Assembly: GCA_022824685.1 (NCBI GenBank)
Contig: JAJDZJ010000007.1
Coordinates: 1-64,000 of the forward strand
DNA from: Caldilineaceae bacterium
GTDB taxonomy: Bacteria > Chloroflexota > Anaerolineae > Caldilineales > Caldilineaceae
Direction: 5' to 3'
Length of the DNA stretch: 64,000 nt
In this document: in pieces, positions 34,565 to 44,170 of the stretch
How the letters are laid out: the number at the start of each line of letters is the position of its first letter
How positions within the stretch are numbered: position 1 is the stretch's first letter
Made by a program: the position numbers and the translations under genes
The notes under the pieces: model-generated
The model's database searches: none
Seen by the model: only the letters and a program-made list of their open reading frames with translations
What the model was told of the DNA's origin: nothing

Positions 34565-35827
34565 ATGACCCTCTCCGGCCCCCTCTGGCGCAACAGGGCA
34601 TTCATCCGCCTCTGGATCGCCCACGTCACCTCGGGCGCCGGGACAGCCGTCACCAACGTGGCCCTGCCCCTGGCTGCCGTTCTCGTTCTCGGCGCAACGC
34701 CGGCGCAGATGGGCCTGCTTGCCGCCGCCAGCTCTCTGCCCAACCTGCTCTTCGGCCTCCTCGCCGGCGTCTGGGTGGACAGAGTCCCCCGCAGGCCAAT
34801 ACTCGTCTGGTCCGATCTCGGACGGGCCCTCCTCCTCCTCTCCATTCCCGCTGCCGCTTGGCTTGGCCAGCTATCCTTCGCCCACATCTGGCTCGTCGCC
34901 TTTGCCGTCGGCACCCTCACAGTATTCTTCCAGATCGCGGCCATTTCCATTCTGCCCGCCCTCGTTAAGAAGAGCCAGCTCGTTGACGCCAACAGCAAAC
35001 TCTCCACCAGCGAGGCCGTAATCGCCATCGCCGGACCCGCCGCGGCCGGCGGTCTCGTGCAGCTCTTCAGCGCACCCAGAACAATACTCCTCGACGCCCT
35101 GTCCTACCTCCTCTCTGCCCTCGCCCTGAGAGGCCTCAAAGAGGAAGAACCGCAGCCCGCAACGCAGCGCAGCGACGAAGAAGCCGCCGCGGGATTACGG
35201 TCCGCCGCGATTCTGATCTACAAGGAAGTTGGGGAGGGAATACACGAGCTACTTCGAACGCCCCTGCTGAGAGCGCTCACAGCTACTTCCAGTCTGGGAA
35301 TGCTGGCCGGCTCGATCGCTGCAGCTGTGCAGATGCTCTTCCTCGTCGACCAGCTCAACTTCACGCCGACCGTCATCGGAATCGTTGCCGCCTGCGGCGG
35401 TGTCGGCTCCCTCGTTGGCGCGCTGCTCGCCGGAAACCTGGCGCGCGTCCTCCAGGCCGGCAAAACACTCGTCCTGGGAAAGCTCCTATGGATCGCCGGT
35501 AGCCTGCTGCTGGCCGGCGCCGACCTGACCGGGTTCGAACTGGCTGCCGCCGGGGTCGCCCGCGCGCTGGTCGGTTTCGGCAGCGCCATCTACTTCGTCA
35601 ATCAGGTCAGCCTGCGCCAGGCAATCACCTCCGTGCGCCTCCTGGGCCGCGTCACCGCAGCCCGCCGCTTCCTGCTCTTCGGCGTGGCAACCGTCGGCGC
35701 CTTCATCGGCGGCGCGCTCGGCGAAACCATCGGCCTCCGGGCGACGCTGCTCACCGCCTCCGCCGCCCTGCTCGTCGAACTGGCCCTGCTCTACCTCTCA
35801 AGAGTCAGGCGGGCGCACATCGCCTAG
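34565..35827 (+). CDS. MFS transporter, EntS/MFS_3-like efflux type
   Basis: 420 residues, 10-12 membrane helices. The start WRNRAFIRLWIAHVTSGAGTAVTNVALPL and the loop GVWVDRVPRRPILVWSD are characteristic of the MFS_3 (enterobactin exporter EntS-like) group; the central helix carries the long loop EEEPQPATQRSDEEAA. Substrate cannot be assigned. It is 3 bp after the zinc-ribbon kinase-like gene and almost certainly co-transcribed. Confidence 0.88.
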   Translation: MTLSGPLWRNRAFIRLWIAHVTSGAGTAVTNVALPLAAVLVLGATPAQMGLLAAASSLPNLLFGLLAGVWVDRVPRRPILVWSDLGRALLLLSIPAAAWLGQLSFAHIWLVAFAVGTLTVFFQIAAISILPALVKKSQLVDANSKLSTSEAVIAIAGPAAAGGLVQLFSAPRTILLDALSYLLSALALRGLKEEEPQPATQRSDEEAAAGLRSAAILIYKEVGEGIHELLRTPLLRALTATSSLGMLAGSIAAAVQMLFLVDQLNFTPTVIGIVAACGGVGSLVGALLAGNLARVLQAGKTLVLGKLLWIAGSLLLAGADLTGFELAAAGVARALVGFGSAIYFVNQVSLRQAITSVRLLGRVTAARRFLLFGVATVGAFIGGALGETIGLRATLLTASAALLVELALLYLSRVRRAHIA

Positions 35828-35879
35828 CCGCCAGCAGGGCTCTCATCCCCACCCCCTCCGCTCAGCGACCCTCCCCCAC

Positions 35880-37208
35880 TCAGATACGCCACCCCGTACC
35901 TCGCGCAGTGCCCCGCAGTTCCCCGTTCCTCCCCGCAGTGCCCCTGCTCTGCCCCGCCATCGTCCCAAATTCAACGCGATAGGATCGCAAATGCAACACC
36001 AGAGCCCCCGCCAGCAGCATTCCCGCAAACATCCAGAACATCCCGCCGTACCCCAGTCCGCCAACCAATAGGCCACCCAGCACCGGCCCAGCCACCTTGC
36101 CGCCATTCTTGAGCGAGCCGGCCAGCCCCATCCCCGCGCCCACCTGGCCCGTCGGCGCCTGCTCCGCAATCAATGCCACCGTCGCCGGGAAGATCAACGC
36201 CTGCGCCCCGCCCATCGCCGCCGCAACCGCCAACAGCCCCACCGTCCCGCCCGCCGCCAGCAGAAATGGCAGCGTTATTGCCAGGCAGACCATCCCCAGC
36301 GATACGGCCCGCAGATGGCCCAGCCGATCGCCCAACCGTCCGCCCCACGGCCTTAACAGGATCAAGACGCCCTCTTGCGCGCTGAAAAACAGCCCGATCT
36401 CCACAGTCGTGTACCCCGCCGTCAGAGCGTAAATCGGCAGAAACGCCTTGATCACGTAGGTCACCACATACACCGCCGCCTCCAACGCGCCCGAAAGCCA
36501 CACCGCAGGTGTCCCCGCCACCGCCGCCTCTCGCTTGAAAAACCTCCCCACTGCCTCGAAGGCAATAGCCCAGTTGCTTGCCCTATTGCCTTTGGACCTG
36601 GAACGGAGCGAGTCCTCCCCCTGCCGCCGATGCCTATCCCCTCCCAACCAAAGCACCGGCACAAACGCCGCCATACTCAACACGCCGATCAACGTAAAGA
36701 CCGCGACCGGATCCAGAGACAGTAGCAGCCAGCCCGCCGCGGCCGGCCCCACCAGGTATCCCCCGCTGCGCGCCATCCCGAACCACCCAAGGCTCTCCGC
36801 CCTTCGTCTGCCGCCCCGTTCCGCCACATACGCAACCGTAACCGGGCCATAGATCGCCGTCGCCGTACCATGCAGCAGGCGAATGGCCACCAGCTGGCCC
36901 GGTGTCTCGATGAGCGTGTACAAAAAGGGCGCGCCCGCAAAGATGAGCGTCCCGATCAAAAGCCACAACCGTCGCCCCATCCTGTCCGAGAGCAGACCGA
37001 AGAGCGGCTTCGTCGCCATGCCTGTCAGCGTCGAGACCGAAACAATTACGCCCAGCAGCGCATCCGACGCGCCCAGCGAAGCCGCGAAAATCGGCAGCAG
37101 CGGCGTCTTGCCCATCTGATAGGCGCTGCGAACAATGAAGTCCGCCAATGAGATCCGCAAGAGCGCAGGAAACCCTGCGCTCTTGCGGCCAGCAATTAGG
37201 GTGCCCAT
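35880..37208 (-). CDS. MFS transporter with a repeat-encoded C-terminal tail
   Basis: 442 residues, 12 membrane helices, with GLLSDRMGRRLWLL and GGRLGDRLGHLRAV as the MFS loop motifs. It resembles multidrug/sugar efflux MFS_1 proteins; substrate unknown. The natural end appears to be about YRVEFGTMAG; the following 20 or so residues (QSRGTAGRNGELRGTARG...) are read from the intergenic 11-bp repeat, so the stop has been displaced. ATG at 37208 chosen over an upstream extension; it lies 10 bp after the stop of the Asp-box protein gene, suggesting one operon. Confidence 0.85.
   Translation of the reverse strand: MGTLIAGRKSAGFPALLRISLADFIVRSAYQMGKTPLLPIFAASLGASDALLGVIVSVSTLTGMATKPLFGLLSDRMGRRLWLLIGTLIFAGAPFLYTLIETPGQLVAIRLLHGTATAIYGPVTVAYVAERGGRRRAESLGWFGMARSGGYLVGPAAAGWLLLSLDPVAVFTLIGVLSMAAFVPVLWLGGDRHRRQGEDSLRSRSKGNRASNWAIAFEAVGRFFKREAAVAGTPAVWLSGALEAAVYVVTYVIKAFLPIYALTAGYTTVEIGLFFSAQEGVLILLRPWGGRLGDRLGHLRAVSLGMVCLAITLPFLLAAGGTVGLLAVAAAMGGAQALIFPATVALIAEQAPTGQVGAGMGLAGSLKNGGKVAGPVLGGLLVGGLGYGGMFWMFAGMLLAGALVLHLRSYRVEFGTMAGQSRGTAGRNGELRGTARGTGWRI
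35901..35956. repeat. 11-bp repeat array inside the end of an MFS gene
   Basis: Three to four imperfect CCCCGCAGTTC/CCCCGCAGTGC units, the family seen at 379-463 and 31119-31170. Here they overlap the last coding stretch of the minus-strand MFS gene and encode its tail (RGTAGRNGELRGTARGTG). Confidence 0.75.
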
Positions 37209-37218
37209 CTCGACGACT

Positions 37219-40200
37219 CTACACGACAACCGGAGGCACGTCTGCCGCCTGCACCGCCGCATTGAAGTCTGCCACACTCTCTCCCAAAATCGATTCCAGC
37301 TTGTCGAACTGGGAATCCACCTGGTTGCTCAGTTCCTCGAAAACATCATGAGCCTGGCGCGGCGGCGCCGCGTCCGCCGCGGCGATCACGCTGATCAGAT
37401 TGTGCAGCTTGGCGTTGAGCATCGTCCGAAGCCGTAACCGGTCAAAGGCCACCTTGGCCTCCGGCTGAACGAGCTCAGACTCAACCTCTCCCAGCTGCTC
37501 AGCGATCTGGTCCGCCCTCTCCTGGACCGCGCTCTTCGTTTCCTCGTCGGCTTCACTCTCCGCCACCATCTCCGCCATCGTCTTTACACGCGCCCGCGCC
37601 CGCCGCAGCCGCTTGACCGCCCGGTGCGTCTCTGACAGCTTTCCGTTCACCTCCTGCCACATGTCAAACTGGGCCTGCATCGCTTCCTCGCTGGCATTCA
37701 CCCCTGGGTCAATGTAAATTTCAAACGTCTCCGTCTGGCTCTCGCCGTCAACCGTCAGCCGCGCCTGGTATTCCCCCGGTGGCGCCAGCGCCCCCGTAAT
37801 GCTCTTCTCCGTGAACGGGTCTCCCGGCAGCTCCTCGGCATCCGCATATCGCATGCTCCACACAAATCGATTCAATCCGGCATCGGTCGAGACGTACTGC
37901 GCGGAGGGCGCTTCCTCCTCCTCCGAGTCAGACTCCGCCGGCCTGGGCCCGTACGTACGGATCTCATTGCCGTCAGCGTCCAAAAACGTCAGGCAGACCT
38001 CCTCCGCGCCTTCAGGCAGCGTATAGTGGACAAGCACGCCCTGCGGCGGATTTTCGCCGCCGTCGATAATCCGCCGCACGTAGTCCCCGTTCACGTCCTT
38101 TTCGTCCCGGTACGTGATCAACTGGCCGAATGCCAGCCCATAGCTGCGCCCTTCCCCGCGCGCCGGCGCAACGCTCCAAGGCAGCCACCTCCGCAAAGTC
38201 CTGCGCGGCGGGAACAGTCGCGCCCCCTCGTCGCTTCCGTCCAGCGAACCGACCTCCCGCAACGGTGTGAGATCATCGAGAACCCAGAAGGCCCGACCGT
38301 GCGTCGCCACCACAAGGTCATCATCCTTGACCGCCATGTCGTAGACCGGCGCAACCGGCAGATTCCCCGGCATCCTCTGCCACGAGGACCCATCGTCGAA
38401 GGAAACGAATACACCCGATTCCGTCCCCGCATACAGGAGACCCTCACGCACCGAGTCCGCCCGCAACATGCGCGTGATCTCCCCCTGGGGGAACGCTGCG
38501 TCCAGCCGCTGCCAGCTTTGGCCCAGGTCCGTCGTCTTGAACAGATATGGGCTGTAGTCGTCCAGCTTGTAACGCGTGGCCGCCACATAGACCGTGGAAG
38601 GATCGTGCGCGCTTGGCTCGATCACCGTCACGAAGCTCCACTCCGGCAAATCCGGCGGCGTCACATCGCGCCAGCTGCCTCCGCCGTCCTCGCTGATATG
38701 CACCAACCCGTCGTCGCTCCCGGCCCAGAATAACCCCTTCTGATGCGCCGATTCGATAAACACCGATATCGTGCAATAGTGCTCGGCCCCGCTCGTATCC
38801 AGCGTAAGCGGCCCCCCCGAAGCCTCCAGCTTGCTCTCGTCGTTGCGCGTCAGATCCGGGCTCAGGACCTCCCACGAACTGCCCTCATCCGTCGTGCGGA
38901 AAACGTGGTTGCCGCACGTGTACAGAACGTTGCTGTCGTGCGGGCTGAACAGAATCGGAAACGTCCATGGAAAACGGTACTTCATCGTCTTAGCGCCGAA
39001 ACCGCTGAACGGCTCCGGCCACACCGTCACCAGCCGAATCTGCTTCGTGCGGTGATCGTACCGCTGCAACGCGCCCCCGCCCCCCGGCGAAGAACCCACC
39101 GCGCCCACGTAAACAATGTTGGGATCATCCGGCTTGACGGCGATGTACCCGCTCTCCCCTGTGCCCGCCGGGTAGCAGTCTCCCCACGGGATCGCGCCTT
39201 TCTCCGTCGCGCTCGGCACCGAGATGCTCGAGTTGTCCTGCTGCGTGCCATAAACGCGGTACGGCAGCTGATTGTCCACGTCCAAATGGTAATACTGCCC
39301 CGTCAGCTGATTGTAGATCGTGCTCCACGTGTCGCCGCCGTTAAAACTGACACAGGCGCCGCCGTCGTTGCCGTTGATCATCCGCTGCGAGTCCACCGGA
39401 TCGATCCACAGATCATGATTGTCCCCGTGCGGGGTCGCAATATCTTCCCAATTCTTGCCGCCGTCAATGCTCTTCCACATCTTCAGATTATTAACATAGA
39501 CCGTGTCCGGGTCCTGGGAATCCGCAAAGATGTGCATGTAATACCACGGCCGGTTCAGCAAATCCTGGTTGTTGGTCAGCTGCTCCCAGTTCGCCCCGCC
39601 ATCATCAGAACGGTAAACGCCAGACTTGTCCCCCTCCGCCTCAACAATCGCCCACACCCGCCGCGGCTGCGCCGGAGAGACAGACACGCCAATCTTTCCC
39701 AGGATCCCCTCCTGCGGCAGGCCGGGGTTGCGGCTGATATCTGTCCAACTGTCCCCGCCGTCAGACGACTTCCACAGCCCGCTGTCCGGGCCGCCGCTGA
39801 TCAACTCCCAAAAGTGACGGTGTACCTGCCATATCGAAGCATAGAGTATGCGGGGATTGTTCACATCCAGCGCCAGGTCCACCGCTCCCGCCCTCTCGCT
39901 CACATGCAGGACGCGCTCCCAGGAGGCGCCCCCGTCAGTCGTCCTGTAAACACCGCGCTCATCGTTCGGCCCGAACGCATGCCCCAGCGCCGCAACATAC
40001 GCCACGTCCGGGTCGCGCGGATGGACGCGGATCTCCCCAATATGATGGCTGTCCCTCAACCCTACGTTTTTCCACGTCTCACCGCCATCGGTGGACCTGT
40101 AAACCCCGTCCCCCCAGCTTACATCCAGCCGGATCGTCGACTCACCCGTCCCCGCATAGATGACATTCGGATCCGCCTCGGAAACCGCCAGCGCGCCCAC

Positions 40201-40404
40201 CGAAGACACAGCAAACTGCCCGTCCGTTATATTCTCCCAGTACTGCCCGCCGTCAACCGTCTTCCAGACTCCGCCGGCCACCCCGCCGAAGTAGAAAACA
40301 TTCTTATCGGTCGGATGTCCTGCCGCCGCCACCACGCGGCCGCCGCGCGGCGGACCAATACAACGAAACTTGAGTGCATCCCACGCCGACAGTTCGTTTT
40401 TCAT
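37219..40404 (-). CDS. Large Asp-box (BNR) repeat protein, sortilin/glycosidase-like beta-propeller
   Basis: 1061 residues. At least eleven Asp-box motifs (S/T-x-D-x-G-x-x-W) are visible: TVDGGQYW, STDGGETW, TTDGGASW, SSDGGDSW, SDDGGANW, SIDGGKNW, SFNGGDTW, TTDEGSSW, SEDGGGSW, TTDLGQSW and SFDDGSSW. They imply two beta-propellers (about 1-650). A fibronectin-like segment and a C-terminal coiled coil (about 900-1040, SETHRAVKRLRRARARVK and on) follow. No signal peptide or membrane helix is seen, unlike most secreted VPS10/BNR proteins. The ATG at 40404 is preferred to a TTG 11 codons upstream. Confidence 0.85.
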   Translation of the reverse strand: MKNELSAWDALKFRCIGPPRGGRVVAAAGHPTDKNVFYFGGVAGGVWKTVDGGQYWENITDGQFAVSSVGALAVSEADPNVIYAGTGESTIRLDVSWGDGVYRSTDGGETWKNVGLRDSHHIGEIRVHPRDPDVAYVAALGHAFGPNDERGVYRTTDGGASWERVLHVSERAGAVDLALDVNNPRILYASIWQVHRHFWELISGGPDSGLWKSSDGGDSWTDISRNPGLPQEGILGKIGVSVSPAQPRRVWAIVEAEGDKSGVYRSDDGGANWEQLTNNQDLLNRPWYYMHIFADSQDPDTVYVNNLKMWKSIDGGKNWEDIATPHGDNHDLWIDPVDSQRMINGNDGGACVSFNGGDTWSTIYNQLTGQYYHLDVDNQLPYRVYGTQQDNSSISVPSATEKGAIPWGDCYPAGTGESGYIAVKPDDPNIVYVGAVGSSPGGGGALQRYDHRTKQIRLVTVWPEPFSGFGAKTMKYRFPWTFPILFSPHDSNVLYTCGNHVFRTTDEGSSWEVLSPDLTRNDESKLEASGGPLTLDTSGAEHYCTISVFIESAHQKGLFWAGSDDGLVHISEDGGGSWRDVTPPDLPEWSFVTVIEPSAHDPSTVYVAATRYKLDDYSPYLFKTTDLGQSWQRLDAAFPQGEITRMLRADSVREGLLYAGTESGVFVSFDDGSSWQRMPGNLPVAPVYDMAVKDDDLVVATHGRAFWVLDDLTPLREVGSLDGSDEGARLFPPRRTLRRWLPWSVAPARGEGRSYGLAFGQLITYRDEKDVNGDYVRRIIDGGENPPQGVLVHYTLPEGAEEVCLTFLDADGNEIRTYGPRPAESDSEEEEAPSAQYVSTDAGLNRFVWSMRYADAEELPGDPFTEKSITGALAPPGEYQARLTVDGESQTETFEIYIDPGVNASEEAMQAQFDMWQEVNGKLSETHRAVKRLRRARARVKTMAEMVAESEADEETKSAVQERADQIAEQLGEVESELVQPEAKVAFDRLRLRTMLNAKLHNLISVIAAADAAPPRQAHDVFEELSNQVDSQFDKLESILGESVADFNAAVQAADVPPVVV

Positions 40405-40770
40405 CTTGAGTTCTCTCTCTCTTTTCTGTTCCTTCAATCTGGAAATCGTGCAACCCGACCGGATCCACCCTGCTCATCCTCGCGCCGCTTGGAAGTTGGC
40501 AGGCGCCGTCCCGAAATCGTCCATCTGACCGTGCCCGGATTCCCGTGCGCTGCGACGGAACGGTTGCCGGGCGCTCGACAACTGCCGGCAAAGACGCAAG
40601 GTCCAGGTCGGTTCACCTGAACCGAGTCCGCAATCGCCGCAAAAATGGCCCTCTGGTAACACTTCGCAAGTGGGAATCCAGCGCCCGATCAAAACGCGCA
40701 TATCCTACCCGATTCTTCCCCACTGGTCAAAACCGCCCCGCCAGTCCCCGCGCTGCCCACCCACTGTAAA
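40405..40770. other. Intergenic stretch upstream of the Asp-box gene
   Basis: No gene found. It divides the minus-strand Asp-box gene from the plus-strand esterase and should hold the Asp-box promoter; no -35/-10 pair close to consensus is visible. Confidence 0.4.
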
Positions 40771-40834
40771 CCGACCACCGACCACCGACCACCGACCACT
40801 GACCACTGACCACCGACCACCGACCACCGACCAC
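40771..40834. repeat. Heptamer tandem repeat (CCGACCA/CTGACCA)
   Basis: Nine contiguous 7-bp units, mostly CCGACCA with two CTGACCA. The reverse strand reads TGGTCGG/TGGTCAG. Isolated two-unit versions (CCACTGACCACTG) occur at 6518-6530, just upstream of nadA, and at 14983-14995. The remaining 350 bp up to the esterase gene contains no recognisable feature. Confidence 0.85.
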
Positions 40835-41186
40835 TACTTTTTCAGGGCGGTCGCCCGCAAGCGGCCTCCCTTGTGCGGGGGGATTCCCCCCGCAACGCCC
40901 CCCTATGGTCACGCCCCGCTGCTACTGTGCGGCAAGGTTACAATGTTGGCGCCCCGCCCAACCCGTCTTGAAACCCAGGCAGTCGTGCCCCGGTCCGACA
41001 CGGTTCGCGGTCCCAAGATCATGCCGCACTGCTCACACCCGTTTCGTCGCCAGCCGCGTGCGGCTTCCTTCCACTTACCGGTTTGCAATCTGCGCCGATC
41101 TGACGCGACAATACAAGCGCCGCGCTGCCATTTCACTGCGTCGGCAGCGCCCAACGCTCCCCTCCACTCATGCAAAGGAAAACACC

Positions 41187-42152
41187 ATGCCTCTGCTCTT
41201 TGACATGCCGCTCGTCAAACTCCCTACCTACCAGGGTACCAACCCCCGTCCCTCCGACTTCGACCAATACTGGGACACCGCTCTCGCCGAACTCGCCTCA
41301 GTCGATCCCGACGTGGCGCTCGTCCCCGCCGACTTCCAGGCCCCCTACGCCGAATGTTTCCACCTCTACTTCACCGGAACCCGCGGCGCCCGCGTCCACG
41401 CCAAACTGCTGCGTCCCCGCGCCGCCCAGGAACCCCATCCCGCTCTTCTCATGTTCCACGGCTACAGCGGCAACGCCGGTGACTGGCAAAGCAAACTCGG
41501 CTACGCCGCCGCCGGCTTCACCGTCGCTGCCCTCGACTGCCGCGGCCAGGGCGGCGGCCGCTCCGTCGACGTCGGAGGCGTCCCCGGCTGGACGCTGCGC
41601 GGACATATCGTGCGCGGCCTCGCCGGCGAACCCGATGACCTGCTCTACCGCCACACCTTCCTCGACACCGCCCGCCTCGCCCAAATCGTCATGGACATGG
41701 ACGACGTCGATGCCGAACGCGTTGGGGCAACCGGCGGCAGCCAGGGCGGCGCGCTGACCCTCGCCTGCGTCTCTCTCGAACCACGCGTCAAACGCGCCGC
41801 GCCCATCTACCCCTTCCTCTGCGACTACAAACGGGTCTGGGACCTCGACATGGACCAGAACGCCTACGCCGAACTGCGCGAATGGTTCCGCAACTTCGAT
41901 CCGCGCCACGAACGCGAGGAAGAGGTCTTCACCCGTCTCGGCTACATCGACGTCCAATTCCTCGCCCCCCGCATCCGCGCCGAGATCATGATGGGCGTCG
42001 GCCTCATGGACCAGGTCTGCCCGCCGTCAACCCAATACGCCGCATACAACAAGATCACGTCGCCCAAGCGAACAGTCATCTACCCCGACTACGGCCACGA
42101 GAAACTTCCAGACTTCGACGACATGATCTTCGAGTGGATGGTCGAACTATAG
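41187..42152 (+). CDS. Acetyl-esterase, cephalosporin-C deacetylase/acetyl xylan esterase (CE7) family
   Basis: 321 residues of the alpha/beta-hydrolase fold. N-terminal PLVKLPTYQGTNPRPSDFDQYWDTAL, LLMFHGYSGNAGDW, LDCRGQGGGRS and RHTFLDTARLAQIV are typical of AXE1/CE7. The nucleophile elbow is GGSQGGALT, the acid is probably in MGVGLMDQVCPPST and the His in YPDYGHE. These enzymes remove acetyl groups from xylo-oligosaccharides or related sugars, here probably in the cytoplasm since no signal peptide is seen. AAAGGAAA precedes the ATG. An upstream extension of the frame is repeat-derived. Confidence 0.9.
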   Translation: MPLLFDMPLVKLPTYQGTNPRPSDFDQYWDTALAELASVDPDVALVPADFQAPYAECFHLYFTGTRGARVHAKLLRPRAAQEPHPALLMFHGYSGNAGDWQSKLGYAAAGFTVAALDCRGQGGGRSVDVGGVPGWTLRGHIVRGLAGEPDDLLYRHTFLDTARLAQIVMDMDDVDAERVGATGGSQGGALTLACVSLEPRVKRAAPIYPFLCDYKRVWDLDMDQNAYAELREWFRNFDPRHEREEEVFTRLGYIDVQFLAPRIRAEIMMGVGLMDQVCPPSTQYAAYNKITSPKRTVIYPDYGHEKLPDFDDMIFEWMVEL

Positions 42153-42164
42153 CCTGGGTGAGAA

Positions 42165-43145
42165 CTACGCCGCGTACACCGCCTGCCGCAAACCGCGTAC
42201 ATAGCCGATCGCGTACAACCTGCCAATCGAAGAATAGCCGGCGTTATCGTTGCTATCCCCCTCCATCGTCGGCACATGATCGGGTCGCAGCACGCCGTCG
42301 AAGCCTATGTCGCGATAGGCTTCCATGCAGGCCAGCATATCCGTCTTCCCGTTATCATGGAAGGTCTCGTTGAACTTCTCCGGCACGCCCCGCACATCGC
42401 GGAAGTGGACGAAATATATTCTGTTCTGCTCGCCGAAATGGCGGATTGCCGCCGGCAGGTCGTCGGTCATCAACGTGAAGTTGCCCTGGCACAGACAGAT
42501 GCCGTTGGCTGGGCTGGGAACCAGGTCGATAAGGCGCTGGAAATTCTCTACGCTGCGCATGATCCGGCCCAGGCCCCGGATCGGCGACAGGGGCGGGTCG
42601 TCCGGATGCATCGCCATCTTCACGCCCGCCTCTTCCGCCACCGGCACAACCGCCTCCAGGAAATACTTCAGATTGTCCCACAACTTCTCCTCGCTCACCT
42701 CGCCGTACTCGGTGAGCGGCGCGTTGCGCATCACGTCGTAGTCAAAACCCGTCACCAGCGCGCCGCCCCGCTCGGGAATCGTCGTCGCTGTCCGCATCCA
42801 GTTGAATATCGGCATCCATTCGCTGCACCACACAGGAATCTCCAATCGGCCCATGTTGCGGAGCAGCTCGCGCACCGTCTCAATCTCCTCGTCCCGCCCC
42901 GGCAGCCCCAACTTCGCCTTGTCCAGCGGCGGCCTGCTCTCCAGGACCTCCAGCCGAAAGCCGGCGTTCTCGTACGCGCTCTTCACTCGCACCAGGCTCA
43001 TGAATCCCCACGGCCTCATATCCGCGTCCGGGTGATCAATCGTCGACATGTCCATCGCCCCCACCGCCCTGTTGACCCCGCACTGTTTGACAAGAGTCCA
43101 CAGCGGCGAAGGCTCCGGCGGCAGCATCTCAGCAATTTGAATCAT
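42165..43145 (-). CDS. uxuA: Mannonate dehydratase (UxuA family)
   Basis: Dehydrates D-mannonate to 2-keto-3-deoxygluconate in glucuronate breakdown. Signatures: [38 protein letters not shown] and [11 protein letters not shown], containing the metal-binding His and Cys set of the UxuA TIM barrel. At 326 residues it is shorter than the 394-residue E. coli enzyme but close to many Gram-positive-type homologues. The ATG at 43145 has GGAAAGGGA upstream; the frame continues over 100 codons further back through repeat DNA and should not be annotated as coding. Confidence 0.9.
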   Translation of the reverse strand: MIQIAEMLPPEPSPLWTLVKQCGVNRAVGAMDMSTIDHPDADMRPWGFMSLVRVKSAYENAGFRLEVLESRPPLDKAKLGLPGRDEEIETVRELLRNMGRLEIPVWCSEWMPIFNWMRTATTIPERGGALVTGFDYDVMRNAPLTEYGEVSEEKLWDNLKYFLEAVVPVAEEAGVKMAMHPDDPPLSPIRGLGRIMRSVENFQRLIDLVPSPANGICLCQGNFTLMTDDLPAAIRHFGEQNRIYFVHFRDVRGVPEKFNETFHDNGKTDMLACMEAYRDIGFDGVLRPDHVPTMEGDSNDNAGYSSIGRLYAIGYVRGLRQAVYAA

Positions 43146-43315
43146 CTGTCCCTTTCCTTTGCACACATGACCGCGAGCGCCGTCCATTTCCCGCCCGCGC
43201 CAGAAACATATCACAAGTCGTCCACATAGCAAGCAAAAGCAATCCCCCAACCCAACCGCATAACCCCACCCACTACCCCCAACTCCCCACCCCCAAAGTC
43301 CTGCCCCAACGCTGC

Positions 43316-43473
43316 TCCTACCAATCCTGCAAACCCCCAAATCGTCTCCAAAATCCTGATTCCCTGCTCCCCTGCTTCCTCCCATCCTGCAAACCCCCAA
43401 ATCGTCCCAAAATCCTGCTTCCCCTTTTCCTATCCTCAGAAATCCCGTTTCAATCGTCCTCAAAATCCTGATC
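43316..43473. repeat. Three copies of an about 60-bp repeat (AAATCGTCC / AAAATCCTG)
   Basis: Units begin at about 43323, 43383 and 43441. Shared parts are ATCCTGCAAACCCCCAAATC then GTC(T)CCAAAATCCTG; the third copy is more diverged. A shorter relative (AAAGTCCTGCCCC) precedes them. The rest of this 460-bp gap between uxuA and msrA is pyrimidine-rich with no ORF of note. Confidence 0.8.
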
Positions 43474-43607
43474 TCGGTTGGATTCCCGCTCTACCTGCGG
43501 TAAGATACATCCATCAGCCTCCGTGCCCTTCACCTGCCCGCCGCATCAACATCGCGCATCGTGAGAAAGCTGCCCACCCTGGGTTCAATAGCGAGGGAGT
43601 GCCTGCA

Positions 43608-44162
43608 ATGACCGAGAATAACCGAAATTCCCAGGAAGTTGCCACCTTGGGCGGAGGCTGCTTCTGGTGCCTCGAGCCCCTCTACGAAGAGCTGCAAGGT
43701 GTCAGCCAGGTCCTGTCCGGCTACGCCGGCGGCCACCTGCATAACCCAACCTACGAGCAGGTCTGTTCCAAGACCACCGGCCACGCCGAAGTCATCCAGG
43801 TCACCTTCGACCCGGCCATCGTCTCGTATCGTGAAATCCTCGAAGTCTTCTTCACCTCCCACGATCCCACCACACCCAATCGCCAGGGCAACGACGTGGG
43901 GCCCCAGTACCGTTCCATCATCCTCTACCATAATGATCGGCAGAAAACTATCGCCGAGGAGATGATCCGCGACGACGCCTCCCAGATCTGGGACGCCCCC
44001 ATCGTGACCGAACTCGTCCCTCTCGACACCTTCTACGTCGCCGAGTCCTACCATCAAAACTACTACCGCGACAACGGATTCCAACCGTACTGCCTCTTCG
44101 TGATCCGTCCTAAAGTGGCCAAATTCCGTAAGGAATGGCAGGCCAAACTGAAAGCGAGCTGA
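43608..44162 (+). CDS. msrA: Peptide-methionine (S)-S-oxide reductase
   Basis: Repairs oxidised methionine in proteins. The catalytic GCFWC lies at about residues 18-22 ([16 protein letters not shown]), followed by [51 protein letters not shown] and the C-terminal [11 protein letters not shown]-type segment ([14 protein letters not shown]). 184 residues, no MsrB fusion. The ATG at 43608 is preferred over a GTG three codons upstream because GAGGGAG is well placed. The amidohydrolase gene starts 8 bp downstream. Confidence 0.95.
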   Translation: MTENNRNSQEVATLGGGCFWCLEPLYEELQGVSQVLSGYAGGHLHNPTYEQVCSKTTGHAEVIQVTFDPAIVSYREILEVFFTSHDPTTPNRQGNDVGPQYRSIILYHNDRQKTIAEEMIRDDASQIWDAPIVTELVPLDTFYVAESYHQNYYRDNGFQPYCLFVIRPKVAKFRKEWQAKLKAS

Positions 44163-44170
44163 AACCGCCC

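Noticed and set aside
42276-43229. 317-codon plus-strand frame opposite uxuA
   Set aside because: Arg/His/Pro-rich antisense shadow without domains.
43146-43463. 106-codon N-terminal extension of mannonate dehydratase
   Set aside because: Encoded by the 60-bp repeat and low-complexity DNA; a good Shine-Dalgarno precedes the internal ATG at 43145.
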